Below, one piece after another: positions 1 to 10,862 of a stretch of 64,000 nucleotides of DNA (the first letter of the stretch is position 1; each line of letters begins with the position of its first letter). The stretch comes from Nitrospirota bacterium. Its GTDB lineage: Bacteria; Nitrospirota; Thermodesulfovibrionia; Thermodesulfovibrionales; Dissulfurispiraceae. Under the pieces are notes generated by a model. It searched no databases, was not told where the DNA came from, and saw only the letters and a program-made list of their open reading frames with translations. The DNA lies in assembly GCA_009773415.1 (NCBI GenBank), contig WSNO01000003.1:1-64000 (forward strand), read 5' to 3'. The translations under genes were made by a program, and so were the position numbers.

Positions 1-1659
1 ATCAACCACATGAATGCCGCATGCCATGCACGGATCGAACGAATGAATCGTTCTGAGAATCTCAATCGGCTGGTCCGGCTTCGCAATCGGCGTGCCGATC
101 AGTGAAGCTTCAAATGGACTGCGCTGTTTTTTCGCGTCTCTCGGTCCGGCATTCCATGTTGTCGGAACAACAGCCTGATAGTTGGCAATCTTGCCGTCCT
201 TGATGACAATATAATGTGCGAGCGCACCGCGCGGGGCGTCATGGAATCCCACTCCGCGTGCTTCTTTTGGCCACGAGGATGGATCCCACTTGTCGGTATT
301 TGCTATGCGATAATCGCCTTTTTTCATATTGGCTGCAAGCTCCATGATCCAGCCATGCATTTTCCGCGCTGTCAGCAAGGTGTCGATGCCGCGGGCTGCA
401 GTACGGCCAAGCGTTGAGAAAAGTGCAGCAGCAGGCACATCAAGCTTCTTCAGTACCATGTCGACGGCGCCCTTCACATCCTGGTGCCCCGACGCATAGG
501 CGACAAGAATCTTTGCCAGAGGACCTACCTCCATCGGCTGATCCTCATAGCGCGGTGTCTTGCACCAACTGTACTTGCCGTTTGTATTGAGTTCTTTATA
601 TGTTGTTTTTGGACCGGTATAGTTCGGGGTCGTCTCGCCATCCCAAGGATGCAAGCCCTTTTCATTGCCGGCTGCATATGTGTAATACGAATTGTTGATA
701 TATTCAGCAATTTTTTTCTGGTCCACTGGATGCACTTTGGACAGATCCCTGTTTTTAATGATGCCTGGAGGAAAATAGAACTTGCCGTTTGCATCGGCAT
801 GCTCTCCGCATGCAAAGAAATTGTGGAAACCTCCGTAATTCGCCCAGTCTTTATAGAAGCTTGCAACAGCCAGCAGGTCAGGAATGTAGACCTTCTCGAC
901 AAATGCAAGAGCCTTGTCGGCGCACTGAAGCAGCATTGCAATGCTGCCTGCATTCAGAGCGTTCTGACTGTTCGGATCGATCGGAATGGACATGCCCCCG
1001 ACAAGAAACGTCTGCGGATGCGGATTCTTCGATCCCAGCAACGCATGAGCTCGAATAATGTCCCGCTGCCAATCAAGAGCTTCAAGATAGTGAGCGACAG
1101 CCATAAGATTGGCCTCGGCAGGCAGACGGTAATCCTTGTGCCCCCAATAGCCGTTAGCGAAAATTCCGAGCTGTCCGCTTTCCACAAATGCTTTCAATTT
1201 CGCCTGAACAGACTTGAAGTAACTCAGAGATGAATTGTTATGCCAATCAGACAGAGATGATGCCAATGCGACGGTCTTTGCCGGGTCAGCCTTCAGTGCG
1301 GATACAACGTCTACCCAGTCCAGTCCGTGCAGATGGTAAAAATGAATGACATGATCATGAATGGTCTGAAATCCCATGATGAGATCTCTGATAATGCGGG
1401 CATTGTCGGGGATCTGAATGCCGAGCGCATTTTCTACGGCTCGGACGGAGGCGACTGAATGCACCGTGGTGCAGACACCGCAGAACCGGGAAACAAACGT
1501 CCAGGCATCCCGAGGGTCCCGGCCCTTAAGGATGTTTTCAATGCCGCGCCACATGGTTCCTGAAGCCCAAGCATCTACAATCTTGCCGCCTTCAATCTGT
1601 GCTTCCACCCGCAGGTGCCCCTCGATCCGGCTAAGCGGATCCACCACAATCTTTGCCAT
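1..1659 (-). CDS. [NiFe] hydrogenase large subunit (3' end outside window)
   Basis: Catalytic large subunit of a group 1-type [NiFe] hydrogenase, which oxidises H2 at the Ni-Fe centre; normally paired with an Fe-S small subunit at the membrane. I translated 553 codons on the minus strand with no stop. The N-terminal L1 motif RFCGVCTTVH (residues 58-67) and the C-terminal L2 motif DPCMACGIH at the left edge supply the four Ni-ligand cysteines. L2 has Cys, not Sec, so this is not a [NiFeSe] enzyme. The ATG is preceded by AGGAGG at 7-nt spacing. Only the extreme C-terminus, including the peptide removed by the maturation protease, is missing. The small subunit is not visible: upstream is a transposon remnant, so it must lie beyond the left edge or elsewhere. 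Confidence 0.95.
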   Translation of the reverse strand, partial: MAKIVVDPLSRIEGHLRVEAQIEGGKIVDAWASGTMWRGIENILKGRDPRDAWTFVSRFCGVCTTVHSVASVRAVENALGIQIPDNARIIRDLIMGFQTIHDHVIHFYHLHGLDWVDVVSALKADPAKTVALASSLSDWHNNSSLSYFKSVQAKLKAFVESGQLGIFANGYWGHKDYRLPAEANLMAVAHYLEALDWQRDIIRAHALLGSKNPHPQTFLVGGMSIPIDPNSQNALNAGSIAMLLQCADKALAFVEKVYIPDLLAVASFYKDWANYGGFHNFFACGEHADANGKFYFPPGIIKNRDLSKVHPVDQKKIAEYINNSYYTYAAGNEKGLHPWDGETTPNYTGPKTTYKELNTNGKYSWCKTPRYEDQPMEVGPLAKILVAYASGHQDVKGAVDMVLKKLDVPAAALFSTLGRTAARGIDTLLTARKMHGWIMELAANMKKGDYRIANTDKWDPSSWPKEARGVGFHDAPRGALAHYIVIKDGKIANYQAVVPTTWNAGPRDAKKQRSPFEASLIGTPIAKPDQPIEILRTIHSFDPCMACGIHVVD

Positions 1660-1896
1660 AGTGCAACCTCCTGCGCTGCTGTTCTGATGCGGGCAGTCTC
1701 CGCCGCCCAATGCAGACACTTTATAATGTATAAATCGATAAGTCTAATTGTTTTTTTCTATTTAAAATAGGTGAATAAGAGGAAATCATTATAGATAGCA
1801 GGAAAAAAATGAATTAATTCCGACTTGATTGCTTAAGAAATAGAACTGAATCCGCCCGGGGTTACCGGAGGCTCTACAATTTGAGAGGATAGAGCC

Positions 1897-2363
<467 letters not shown>

Positions 2364-2441
2364 TATAGTCAACTGCAGGAGTCGACCGTTGCGGCCTGGC
2401 TCAAACAAAACGCTCTCCGGAATGCCCGGGGGGATTCAGCG

Positions 2442-2969
2442 CTATTTCTTGTCTTTTTTTGTCAGATACCAGAGGGCTGCTGCTCCTGCAGCCGCAGCTC
2501 CCGCTCCGAGACCGATTTCAAGCGCCGTTCTGCGCTTGCGGGAATCGAGAGCGCGCTTATAACGATCTGCAATAGCATTGCATGAACGTTCATCCTTGTG
2601 AGAGAAGTCGAAGATGCTTTTGAAGAGATCCGCGCGCTCCTCAATGATGTCCTGCAGCGCGCTCCAGTATTTAACCTTGTCCATCAGGCGCTTATGCAGA
2701 CGCAGTTTTTTTTCTTTTTCGATACTCCTGATAAAGGCGCTGAGCAATTGCGCATCTGCTCCGTCATAGATAGGCAGGTTCGGATCGTCAATGAGCTGCA
2801 GCACAGCCCACTGATAACGCTCTTCCTGCTTGAAAACTTCGGGTAAGAACGGTTTGCCCAGCCGCAGCAGAATCACGGTCTTCTTTATTGAATGGTAAAA
2901 GTCTTCGAGCGCTGCGCGCTCAAAGTTTGTGTCCTTGAATATTTTAAGAAATGTATTAAGACTGATCAC
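2442..2969 (-). CDS. hypothetical protein with C-terminal membrane anchor
   Basis: 175 residues; I do not recognise the family. The first 145 residues are charged and helical, with repeated basic/acidic stretches (for example FIRSIEKEKKLRLHKRL). The last 30 hold a single Ala/Gly-rich hydrophobic segment (GLGAGAAAAGAAALWYL) followed by TKKDKK. That is a tail-anchor arrangement, with the bulk in the cytoplasm. There is no signal peptide. It lies 147 bp downstream of folP on the same strand, so it may be expressed by read-through. The IS element ends only 4 bp past its stop codon. Confidence 0.6.
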   Translation of the reverse strand: MISLNTFLKIFKDTNFERAALEDFYHSIKKTVILLRLGKPFLPEVFKQEERYQWAVLQLIDDPNLPIYDGADAQLLSAFIRSIEKEKKLRLHKRLMDKVKYWSALQDIIEERADLFKSIFDFSHKDERSCNAIADRYKRALDSRKRRTALEIGLGAGAAAAGAAALWYLTKKDKK

Positions 2970-3116
2970 GGATTTCGCCTCCCGTTGAAATTGTGATTGC
3001 CGGCATGGCTGCGTCTAATAATGAGCTCTGATACGAATGATGAAACATTGTAGCTGATATAGCAGGCAAGGGGCAATAAACGCCGACCGTCTGTCCATCC
3101 GGCCGATTCCGAAGGT

Positions 3117-3962
3117 TCAACAACATGTTCCCCGACGGATTGCATCGACAACGCGAACGATCTTTGCCGCTTCTTTCACATCGTGAACGCGAACAATATT
3201 GGCGCCATTGTAGACAGCAACCGCGACGGACGCAAGAGTCCCTTCCAGTCGCCCGGATGGGGGCGCATCCTCAAGAATCCTGCCGATAAATGATTTTCGG
3301 GAAACACCGACGAGTAGCGGCCTGCTGAGGAGCGTGAATTCCTCAAGTCGGTCAAGTATCTCAAGATTGTGGTTGCATGTCTTGCCAAAGCCGATTCCCG
3401 GGTCAACAATAATATTCTCCACCGGAATGCCTGCATCAAGCGCAAGACCGATGCTCTGGCGCAGGGAGTCCATGATTTCAGGAATAAGCGCTTCATATGC
3501 CGGACTCATCTGCATGTTTTTTGGCGCTCCCCTCATATGCATCACGCAAACCGGAACGCCGGCGGCAGCGATAACTTCAGCCATTGCCGGATCATAGCGA
3601 AGCCCGCTGATATCGTTTACCATTGAGGCTCCGGCATCAATTGCGTGACGAACCGCTTCGGCTTTGCGTGTGTCGATTGAAATGGGGACCGACAGTTTTC
3701 TGGCGAGCGCCGTAATAACAGGGATTGTACGGCTTATTTCTTCATCAAGCGGAACCGTGTCCGAACCCGGGCGAGTAGATTCACCGCCGATGTCGATGAT
3801 GTCGGCGCCGTCGGCAACCATCTGCTGCGCATGATCAAAGGCTCGTGAGGGATCAAGGAAGCTGTCACCGTCGAAAAAAGAATCGGGGGTGACATTGAGC
3901 ACCCCCATAATCAAGGTTTTTTGAGATAGGTCGAAAATTCGTCTGCCGCAGCGAAGAATCAA
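3117..3962 (-). CDS. folP: dihydropteroate synthase
   Basis: Condenses 6-hydroxymethyl-7,8-dihydropterin pyrophosphate with p-aminobenzoate in folate synthesis. 281 residues, the normal length. Signatures are [14 protein letters not shown] (residues about 20-33), [10 protein letters not shown] (about 57-66), [25 protein letters not shown], and GVSRKSFIG near 220. The start is a TTG at 3962-3960 overlapping the ftsH stop TGA, which indicates translational coupling; no in-frame ATG precedes the conserved region. The pAB precursor enzymes are encoded separately as a fusion at 17408-19225. Confidence 0.95.
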   Translation of the reverse strand: MILRCGRRIFDLSQKTLIMGVLNVTPDSFFDGDSFLDPSRAFDHAQQMVADGADIIDIGGESTRPGSDTVPLDEEISRTIPVITALARKLSVPISIDTRKAEAVRHAIDAGASMVNDISGLRYDPAMAEVIAAAGVPVCVMHMRGAPKNMQMSPAYEALIPEIMDSLRQSIGLALDAGIPVENIIVDPGIGFGKTCNHNLEILDRLEEFTLLSRPLLVGVSRKSFIGRILEDAPPSGRLEGTLASVAVAVYNGANIVRVHDVKEAAKIVRVVDAIRRGTCC

Positions 3963-5767
3963 GCAGCAGGCTGCCGGGCCGTTTCGATGATGGCATCAAT
4001 ATCTGAGCCCTCGATGGTCTCGCGCTCAAGCAGTGCCTGGGCCAGTGCTTCAAGAAGGTCTTGATTCTCAGTCAGCAACCGCTTTGCGCTTTCGTATGCC
4101 TGAGTCACGATAAGCTTTATTTCGTCATCTATTTCCACAGCCATCTTTTCGCTGTAATCCTTGTGCCTTGAAATCTCGCGGCCAAGGAATATCTGTTCGT
4201 CTTTCTTGCCGAAAGAAAGCGGACCGAGGCGATCGCTCATTCCCCAGTCGGTGACCATTTTCCGGGCGAGGTCGGTAGCCCGCTCGATGTCATTGCCTGC
4301 TCCCGTTGTCAGTTGCTTGAGTGCTATTTCTTCAGCACAGCGCCCCCCCATCAGCACCTTCAGACGATCGATGAGGTACACACGAGTGTATGTATAGCGG
4401 TCGTCTATCGGAAGTTGCGTCGTAACCCCTAGCGCACGACCGCGCGGTATGATGCTGACCTTATGCAGTGGGTCCGTGCCCGGCGTCAGTTTGGCAACGA
4501 GCGCATGCCCTGCCTCGTGATATGCGGTGTTCTTTTTTTCCTCGTCGCTCAGCACCATGCTCCGGCGCTCAACGCCCATGATAACCTTATCTTTCGCGAA
4601 CTCGAAGTCGACACGGTCCACCTTGTCCTTGCCCTTGCGCGCAGCGATGAGCGCCGCTTCGTTCACAAGGTTTGCGAGGTCGGCTCCCGAGAAGCCAGGT
4701 GTGCCGCGTGCTATTTTATCAAGGTCCACATCGGGGCTGATAGGAATGGTCCGGGTATGCACATGCAAAATCTGGATGCGCCCCTTGACGTCGGGTGTCG
4801 GAACGACAATCTGGCGATCGAATCTGCCCGGACGGAGCAGCGCGGGGTCGAGAACATCAGGGCGGTTTGTCGCGGCGATGATAATGATGCCGACGTTGCC
4901 TTCGAAGCCGTCCATTTCGACGAGCAACTGATTCAGCGTCTGCTCGCGCTCATCGTGCCCACCGCCGAGACCGGCGCCTCTGTGGCGTCCGACGGCATCG
5001 ATTTCATCAATAAAGATAATGCAGGGCGCGCTTTTCTTGGCCTGCTCAAACAGGTCGCGAACGCGCGAAGCCCCGACGCCGACGAACATCTCGACAAAGT
5101 CGGAGCCAGAGATTGAGAAAAAAGGCACTCCTGCTTCCCCTGCGATGGCCTTGGCCAGCAGGGTCTTGCCCGTTCCAGGGGAGCCGACCAGCAGAACACC
5201 TTTCGGAATTTTGCCGCCGAGCTTCGAGAATTTTTGCGGGTCTTTGAGAAAGTCGATAATTTCTTCGACTTCGGCTTTGGCTTCTTCAATGCCCGCGACA
5301 TCTGCGAAGGTTATCTTGACTGATTTGTCTGAAACCAGCTTGGCCTTCGCCTTGCCGAACGACATCGCCTTGTTGCCGCCCATCTGCATCTGGCGCATGA
5401 AGAATACCCACACGAGAACGAGAAAAATAATGGGTCCCCACGAGAAGAAGAAGTTGACATACCACGGACTCTGATCAATCGGTTTGACGGTTATTTTTAC
5501 ACTCTTTGCTCGCAGGTCATCCACGAGATCCGGATAAGTCGTCGAAAAGCTGCGGAATTTTGTTCCGTCTTTTAGGCGACCGGTAATATTATTTTCCTTG
5601 ATAGTGACTTCGTCAACGTCTCCCGCCTCAACCTTCGCGAGGAACTCAGAGAAGATTATCTCCTTTTCGCTCTTCTGGGGCACGCTGAAGAGATTAAAGA
5701 GAATAATCATCGACAGGCCGATCATCAGCCAGACAAAAAGACTCTTGTACATACCTTTGTTTTGCAT
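3959..5767 (-). CDS. ftsH: ATP-dependent zinc metalloprotease FtsH
   Basis: Membrane-anchored AAA protease that degrades misfolded membrane proteins and short-lived regulators. 602 residues. Two N-terminal membrane helices (about 10-28 and 108-124) flank the periplasmic domain. The AAA module has Walker A GSPGTGKT (195-202), Walker B IIFIDEID, the SRH ending in RPGRFDRQ, and the zinc site HEAGH (417-421). A second Met at codon 6 has a poor upstream site, so I kept the first. It stands between rph (4-bp gap) and folP (overlap) in one operon. Confidence 0.97.
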   Translation of the reverse strand: MQNKGMYKSLFVWLMIGLSMIILFNLFSVPQKSEKEIIFSEFLAKVEAGDVDEVTIKENNITGRLKDGTKFRSFSTTYPDLVDDLRAKSVKITVKPIDQSPWYVNFFFSWGPIIFLVLVWVFFMRQMQMGGNKAMSFGKAKAKLVSDKSVKITFADVAGIEEAKAEVEEIIDFLKDPQKFSKLGGKIPKGVLLVGSPGTGKTLLAKAIAGEAGVPFFSISGSDFVEMFVGVGASRVRDLFEQAKKSAPCIIFIDEIDAVGRHRGAGLGGGHDEREQTLNQLLVEMDGFEGNVGIIIIAATNRPDVLDPALLRPGRFDRQIVVPTPDVKGRIQILHVHTRTIPISPDVDLDKIARGTPGFSGADLANLVNEAALIAARKGKDKVDRVDFEFAKDKVIMGVERRSMVLSDEEKKNTAYHEAGHALVAKLTPGTDPLHKVSIIPRGRALGVTTQLPIDDRYTYTRVYLIDRLKVLMGGRCAEEIALKQLTTGAGNDIERATDLARKMVTDWGMSDRLGPLSFGKKDEQIFLGREISRHKDYSEKMAVEIDDEIKLIVTQAYESAKRLLTENQDLLEALAQALLERETIEGSDIDAIIETARQPAA

Positions 5768-5771
5768 ATTG

Positions 5772-6500
5772 CTATTTTACCATATCAGCGGCCAATGTCT
5801 CAGCCTGAATCTTCGTCAGTTTGAGAATGCCGAGTTCTGCAAGGTCCATCAGATGATTCAGTTCAGCGCGGGAGAACGGCTCTGCCTCAGCAGTGCCTTG
5901 CACTTCAACGATTTTTCCACTTCCGGTCATCACGACATTCATATCAACTTCCGCATCCTTGTCTTCGACATAACAGAGGTCGAGCGTCGGCGTTCCGCCG
6001 ACAATCCCGACGCTGATGGCAGCAATGCTGTCCTTTATCGGATTCTTTGTAATGAGTCCTTTTTGCATTGCGGTTTTGATTGAATCCGTCAGGGCTATAT
6101 ACGCACCGGTAATAGCTGCGGTGCGTGTGCCGCCGTCGGCTTCAATAACATCGCAATCGATCCAGAATGTCCGCTCCCCCAGCGCTTCAAAATCAACAAC
6201 CGCACGAAGAGCTCTTCCAATCAGCCGCTGAATCTCCATTGTTCTGCCGCTGACTTTTCCGGATGTCGATTCCCGCTGCATGCGGGACGATGTCGAACGC
6301 GGCAGCATGCCGTACTCTGCCGTGACCCAGCCTTTTTTCTGGTCACGGAGAAACATCGGTACGCGCTCCTCGATGGATGCCGTGCAGATAACCCGCGTGC
6401 CGCCCATTGTTATGAGGGCCGAACCCTCTGCATTCCTGATGAAGTTCCGGACAATCGTAACCGTTCGAAGTTCATCGTTTTTTCTACCGTCAGACCGCAT
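5772..6500 (-). CDS. rph: ribonuclease PH
   Basis: Phosphorolytic 3'-5' exoribonuclease that trims tRNA 3' ends. 242 residues from the chosen ATG ([12 protein letters not shown], the usual N-terminus). GGAGG lies 5 nt upstream, whereas the in-frame codon 12 nt earlier has no site. Family signatures include [48 protein letters not shown] and [19 protein letters not shown]. It lies between the GerMN gene and ftsH on the same strand. Confidence 0.95.
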   Translation of the reverse strand: MRSDGRKNDELRTVTIVRNFIRNAEGSALITMGGTRVICTASIEERVPMFLRDQKKGWVTAEYGMLPRSTSSRMQRESTSGKVSGRTMEIQRLIGRALRAVVDFEALGERTFWIDCDVIEADGGTRTAAITGAYIALTDSIKTAMQKGLITKNPIKDSIAAISVGIVGGTPTLDLCYVEDKDAEVDMNVVMTGSGKIVEVQGTAEAEPFSRAELNHLMDLAELGILKLTKIQAETLAADMVK

Positions 6501-6568
6501 AGAATCCTCCAAAAAATAATCAGTAATCAGCCTTAGTGAACAGCAGTCAGGAGATGCTGAATCCGGGA

Positions 6569-7174
6569 CTACTTTATCCGGCCTGCTTCGGTAGACGTAT
6601 CTTGGACAAGAGACCGAAGCGAACCGGCAATCGAGATATGACCAGCCAGCGTACTGCTTTCCTTTCCGTCGATGAGCAGCCGCACATCTTTCACTGCGGA
6701 AATGTTCGCAGTGAGCGAGAGTGCGAGCGATTTCAGAATGTCATGTTCTCTCCGAGCATCTCCGGCTGCAGCAGTGCGGAGCGCATTCGAAATGTCGACA
6801 TACAGGATATTATTCCTGTCCCGGTACACACCGAGCAGTTTTGGCGTATCGGTGCCGGCTGTCAGTTGCTTCAGAAACTCAGTCATGATGGACTCAGCGA
6901 GTCTGACAGCAAGCTGTTCTCTCTGCACTCCTATTTCCATGAATACAACACCCTGCGCAGAAGGCTGAAACAGCTTGATGACGTGCAGGTTTTCGGAGTG
7001 CGGTGTAGATGACTGCGCATCAGTCTTTGGCGGAGAAAGCGGTGCGGGCTGTGAAACCGATGCAGGTGCAGTATCAGAAGATTCCGTATAGACATAAGCG
7101 AACCATCCGGCTCCTGCAAACAACGCCGCCGCTGCGATGACGCTGCCGGCAATCAACAAACGGTTAGATTTCAT
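6569..7174 (-). CDS. GerMN-domain membrane-anchored protein
   Basis: 201 residues. An N-terminal signal anchor ([24 protein letters not shown]) is followed by a Pro/Ser-rich linker, then a GerMN-like domain from about residue 65. Visible pieces are a [13 protein letters not shown] helix, [21 protein letters not shown], and a late [20 protein letters not shown] strand. GerMN domains occur in spore-germination GerM and in many non-sporulating diderms, where the function is unknown. The ATG at 7174 overlaps the end of the amidase gene by 11 nt, suggesting coupled expression and a shared role in the cell wall. Confidence 0.8.
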   Translation of the reverse strand: MKSNRLLIAGSVIAAAALFAGAGWFAYVYTESSDTAPASVSQPAPLSPPKTDAQSSTPHSENLHVIKLFQPSAQGVVFMEIGVQREQLAVRLAESIMTEFLKQLTAGTDTPKLLGVYRDRNNILYVDISNALRTAAAGDARREHDILKSLALSLTANISAVKDVRLLIDGKESSTLAGHISIAGSLRSLVQDTSTEAGRIK

Positions 7175-8252
7175 CGCCAACTCTTTTTTTCACCGGTTGT
7201 TGCAGTTGCTGCTGTGGCGCGGGACGCTGCTGTTTCACCGCCGTTTCCGACTTTGCAGGTACGGCAAGAACGTTTAAAATCGCTTTCAGAACGCGCTCGC
7301 GCATTTTTTTATCGTAGTGAACAAGCAGCGGCGAAGGCAGTTCAACGAGCGCCGCCGGTCCGGCAAATCCCGAAATATAAAGACCGGGCAACCGATCAAA
7401 GCGGCCAGAAATGTCCAGTTCCTTCGCCAGGCTGGCCGAAAGTGCTCGGGCAACAGTTTCAGAGCGCTCTGCATAGGCATTACCTGGCGCCGTATAAACG
7501 ACAGCTTCCTTGCCGGCACCGGTATGAATACTTATATAAAGCGCATTCTTCTGGCTGCCGGCGATGTTCATGCGGTCATCCAGCGACACTGCCTGGTCGC
7601 CTTTACGTGTGAGGGTGACCTTTTTTCCCCTCTTTCCAAGCGCAGCAGCCACGTCGCGAACAACGCTCAGAGCAATCTCGCTTTCAGACGCCGATGGGCT
7701 GAAAATGCCTTTATCGTCGCCTCCATGTCCTGCATCTATAACGAGGGCATCCGACAATACTGAAGTGTTATCAATTGCCGAAGCGGTGTCTTCTTTTTTG
7801 GACATGCCGTTCTTTGCAAAGGAAACATCGATAACAAGACGGGCCGGATTTGAGAGCCTCAAGGTTTTTGTTTCAGTCACGCTCTCGATTGAGATGCTGC
7901 AACTCTGCGGTCGTGCCGTCACCAGCACCCCTTTCATGTACTCCATCGGTTTTTTTTCAGCGGGGTCGATGCGAATCTGGTTCCCTTCACTATCTTTCCG
8001 GTTCAGTTCAAGCGACACGGTTTTGCCAAAGTCCACTCTCACCTCACCGTTTTTTTTTGGAGCAAGCAATGCTTTTTCGATGGTTGCCTCATCGGCGGTG
8101 AAAACAATGCGATAGTAATCTGCATGTTTTGCTATGCGAAGCTGCACTTTTCCCGAATCATACCGGACTTCGGCGGCAAGAGGGCTGTGGACAAGCAGGA
8201 TGACAGTTAATAACCATGTTGCTGGAAAACAGAGAAAAACATTCTTGCGCAT
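7164..8252 (-). CDS. N-acetylmuramoyl-L-alanine amidase (Amidase_3)
   Basis: Exported zinc amidase that cleaves the lactyl-peptide bond of peptidoglycan. 362 residues. A signal peptide (about 1-27) precedes a beta-rich AMIN-like region, and the catalytic domain begins near 173. Zinc and catalytic residues are recognisable: DAGHGG, the Glu of SESEIALSV, SIHTG and the late Glu in AALVELPSP. The Gln/Pro-rich C-terminus has the run QQRPAPQQQLQQP. A second, distinct amidase is encoded at 42840-44168. It is the first gene of the gerMN-rph-ftsH-folP unit and is divergent from feoB. Confidence 0.9.
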   Translation of the reverse strand: MRKNVFLCFPATWLLTVILLVHSPLAAEVRYDSGKVQLRIAKHADYYRIVFTADEATIEKALLAPKKNGEVRVDFGKTVSLELNRKDSEGNQIRIDPAEKKPMEYMKGVLVTARPQSCSISIESVTETKTLRLSNPARLVIDVSFAKNGMSKKEDTASAIDNTSVLSDALVIDAGHGGDDKGIFSPSASESEIALSVVRDVAAALGKRGKKVTLTRKGDQAVSLDDRMNIAGSQKNALYISIHTGAGKEAVVYTAPGNAYAERSETVARALSASLAKELDISGRFDRLPGLYISGFAGPAALVELPSPLLVHYDKKMRERVLKAILNVLAVPAKSETAVKQQRPAPQQQLQQPVKKRVGDEI

Positions 8253-8327
8253 GACGTTAAAGAATACCGCATAGCTCCGTTGTGATGCAAGCCTTGCGAA
8301 TAGGCTTATAAATACGATAAGCTGAAA

Positions 8328-8344
8328 TTGAGATTGAATCTCAA
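8328..8344. promoter_or_regulatory. Fur-box-like palindrome before feoB
   Basis: The 17-bp sequence TTGAGATTGAATCTCAA is a perfect inverted repeat around a single central base. This gives the 7-1-7 arrangement of Fur boxes (TGAGATT-G-AATCTCA). It ends 12 bp before the feoB start codon and directly precedes the GGAGG ribosome site, where bound repressor would block transcription. The downstream neighbour of feoB is a fur homologue, which fits an iron-repressed self-regulated unit. Confidence 0.65.
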
Positions 8345-8356
8345 AACGGAGGATAT

Positions 8357-10345
8357 ATGGGGCTCTCCCCTCACTGCAAGCAGCCGGTTCAGGCTAAAAA
8401 CATTCCTGCTTTGGAAAAAATTGCGCTCGTCGGCAATCCCAACGTCGGGAAAAGTGTCATATTCGGACTCCTTACCGGCAAATATGTTACTGTTTCCAAC
8501 TATCCGGGAACCAGCGTTGAGGTGATGAGCGGCAACTTTACACTGGGCGGCAAAAAATTGCTGCTGCTCGATACACCTGGGGTGAACAGTCTTATTCCGA
8601 TGAGCGAAGACGAAAAAGTCACCAGGGACATTCTGCTGCATGAGGCTCCCAGTGCTGTTATCCAGGTCGCTGACGCAAAAAATCTTCGTCGTTCCCTGCT
8701 CATAACTTTGCAGCTGTCAGAGATGGGGCTGCCGGTGGTCCTCGCTTTGAACATGACTGACGAGGCGATGGACAAGGGCATTACCATTAATGTTCAGAAG
8801 CTGAAGACGCTGCTCGGCATTGAGGTGGTGAGCACTGTCGCGCCGCAGAGAAAGGGAATAAAGGAGTTGCGGGAGTCGGTGCGTGCCCCGCGTTGTGCAA
8901 ATGCCGTGCTTCCCTACCATCCGACCATCGAGGAATATGTCGCCAGAATTGCGTCCTTTGTTCCGCCTTCAGGTCTTTCGCAGCGCTCCCTTGCTGTCAT
9001 GATCCTTTCCGGGGATGCAAGCCTCCGCGAATGGCTCAAAGCGAACATGAATGATGTGCACCTGCGAGAGGTAGAGCGCCTGCGTGATGAATGCCAGGCG
9101 AAGCTGCGCGAGGCTGTATCTCTTATGGTAAACCGTTCTCGTATTGAGGCCTCCGAGCAGATAGCCTCGGCAGTCATACGCAAATCGGGCGGCGAGGGCG
9201 GCAGAGCGCTTGACTGGTTCGGTCGTATGAGCATGCATCCGGTATACGGCGTTTTCGTGCTCCTTGCCGTATTGTATCTTCTTTATCAGTTTGTCGGCAG
9301 GTTCGGAGCGGGAATGCTGGTCGATTTTGTCCAGAACCAAATTTTTGGATATTACCTGAATCCTGCCGCAACGAAGCTCGTAACTTCGCTGGTGCCTGTT
9401 CCTCTTTTGCAGGAGTTGCTCGTTGGTGAATATGGATTGATTACAGTCGCAATAACCTATGCAATCGCGATAATTCTGCCTCTGACCGTAACGTTTTTTG
9501 TCGCCTTCGCCCTGCTGGAAGATAGCGGCTATCTGCCGCGCCTTGCCATCATGAGCAACCGGCTCTTCAACCTGATAGGTCTGAACGGCAAAGCGGTACT
9601 GCCGATGGTGCTCGGTTTGGGGTGCGGAACCATGGCGGTCATGACCTCCAGAATTCTTGAGACGAAACGGGACCGCATCATCACCACGTTTCTGCTTGCG
9701 TTGGCTATTCCCTGTTCTGCGCAGCTCGGCGTTATTCTCGGCATGCTCGGCGCTCTCTCGGTGACAGCCACGATTGTGTGGATTGGGAGCATTCTGGCGG
9801 TGCTGTTTGTATCAGGATTTCTCGCCTCAAAAATCGTCGGAGGAGAACGAACCGAGTTCTTTCTGGAGATTCCTCCCATTCGTGTCCCGAATGCAATGAA
9901 TGTGCTGGTAAAGACGCTTGGCCGGGTCGAGTGGTACCTGAAGGAAGCCGTTCCGTTATTTCTGCTTGGAACATTCATTCTCTTTGTTTTACATAAATTG
10001 GACCTTATTGAAGCGCTTGAAAGGATAACCTCCCCGGTCGTGGTGAGCCTTCTCGGGCTTCCTGCAAAAGCAGCAGAATCTTTCATTCTCGGTTTTCTGC
10101 GGCGGGACTACGGTGCCGCCGGTCTCTTTACGATGCAGCAGGCCGGAGAACTCGATCCCATTCAGTCTGTGGTGAGTCTTGTCACCGTCACGTTGTTTAT
10201 CCCCTGCCTGGCGAATTTCTTCATGATTATCAAGGAGCGGGGCATAGTAACGACCGCATGGATTATCGGCATTGTTTTCCCGGCGGCGTTTCTCTTTGGC
10301 GGCCTGCTGAACTGGCTGCTCCGGACTTTCAACGTCGCTTTGTGA
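8357..10345 (+). CDS. feoB: ferrous iron transporter FeoB
   Basis: GTP-dependent Fe(II) permease of the inner membrane. 662 residues. The N-terminal G domain has G1 GNPNVGKS (26-33), G2 in NYPGTS, G3 DTPG and G4 NMTD. From about residue 290 there are multiple membrane segments with the two Gate domains and conserved GCGTMAVMTSR and CSAQLG cysteines. GGAGG lies 5-6 nt before the ATG. No feoA or feoC is adjacent; fur follows after 24 bp. Confidence 0.96.
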   Translation: MGLSPHCKQPVQAKNIPALEKIALVGNPNVGKSVIFGLLTGKYVTVSNYPGTSVEVMSGNFTLGGKKLLLLDTPGVNSLIPMSEDEKVTRDILLHEAPSAVIQVADAKNLRRSLLITLQLSEMGLPVVLALNMTDEAMDKGITINVQKLKTLLGIEVVSTVAPQRKGIKELRESVRAPRCANAVLPYHPTIEEYVARIASFVPPSGLSQRSLAVMILSGDASLREWLKANMNDVHLREVERLRDECQAKLREAVSLMVNRSRIEASEQIASAVIRKSGGEGGRALDWFGRMSMHPVYGVFVLLAVLYLLYQFVGRFGAGMLVDFVQNQIFGYYLNPAATKLVTSLVPVPLLQELLVGEYGLITVAITYAIAIILPLTVTFFVAFALLEDSGYLPRLAIMSNRLFNLIGLNGKAVLPMVLGLGCGTMAVMTSRILETKRDRIITTFLLALAIPCSAQLGVILGMLGALSVTATIVWIGSILAVLFVSGFLASKIVGGERTEFFLEIPPIRVPNAMNVLVKTLGRVEWYLKEAVPLFLLGTFILFVLHKLDLIEALERITSPVVVSLLGLPAKAAESFILGFLRRDYGAAGLFTMQQAGELDPIQSVVSLVTVTLFIPCLANFFMIIKERGIVTTAWIIGIVFPAAFLFGGLLNWLLRTFNVAL

Positions 10346-10369
10346 ATGAAGTAAAACTATGGGATATCT

Positions 10370-10804
10370 ATGGACAATCGTTTTCGGGACTTTATAGCCG
10401 GTAAAGGGCTCAAGGCGACCAAAGAACGTGCTGAAATCCTGCAGGAGATAATCGGCACGGTCGGACATTTTGACCCGGACGAACTATATTTTCGCCTCCG
10501 GGCAAAAGGATCAAAGGTATCCCGCGCTTCGATCTATCGCACGATTCCGCTGCTGATTGAAGGCCGCTTTATTGATGAAGTAGAGAGGGTCGGCAAGCAC
10601 GCGCACTACGAGTGTGTTGTTGGTGGACAGCATCATGACCATATGATCTGTATCAAATGCGGAGCGGTTCTGGAGTTTTACTCGCCGACGCTGGAGGATC
10701 TTCAGGACGATCTCTGCCGTCAGCACCGGTTCAGCAAGGTGCGTCATCATCTCGAAATTCTCGGCGTCTGTTCAGCATGCGATGCCGGTGAAACACAGGA
10801 GTGA
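10370..10804 (+). CDS. fur: Fur-family metal-dependent repressor
   Basis: 144 residues. The N-terminal winged helix has LKATKERAEILQEI and SRASIYRTIPLLIE. The metal-binding region has HHDHMICIKCGAVLEF, with the structural-zinc Cys pair CIKC, and a second pair CSAC near the C-terminus. With feoB just upstream, iron sensing (Fur) is more likely than peroxide (PerR) or zinc (Zur) sensing, but the sequence alone does not settle this. It is probably co-transcribed with feoB and represses it through the palindrome at 8328-8344. Confidence 0.88.
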   Translation: MDNRFRDFIAGKGLKATKERAEILQEIIGTVGHFDPDELYFRLRAKGSKVSRASIYRTIPLLIEGRFIDEVERVGKHAHYECVVGGQHHDHMICIKCGAVLEFYSPTLEDLQDDLCRQHRFSKVRHHLEILGVCSACDAGETQE

Positions 10805-10862
10805 AATCGAAATTTACGTTCTTGCGTTTGCTGCCACGGGCTGTAATGCCATATAATGGCGT

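Noticed and set aside
1-30. [NiFeSe] hydrogenase (Sec in L2 motif)
   Set aside because: The L2 motif reads DPCMAC with TGC codons at both cysteine positions, so it is an ordinary [NiFe] enzyme.
484-1233. 249-codon plus-strand frame inside the hydrogenase gene
   Set aside because: It is exactly opposite a clear hydrogenase coding sequence with conserved motifs. No ribosome site, and no plausible protein pattern.
4463-5116. 217-codon plus-strand frame inside ftsH
   Set aside because: Antisense to the AAA and protease motifs of ftsH. Only a by-product of GC-rich codon positions.
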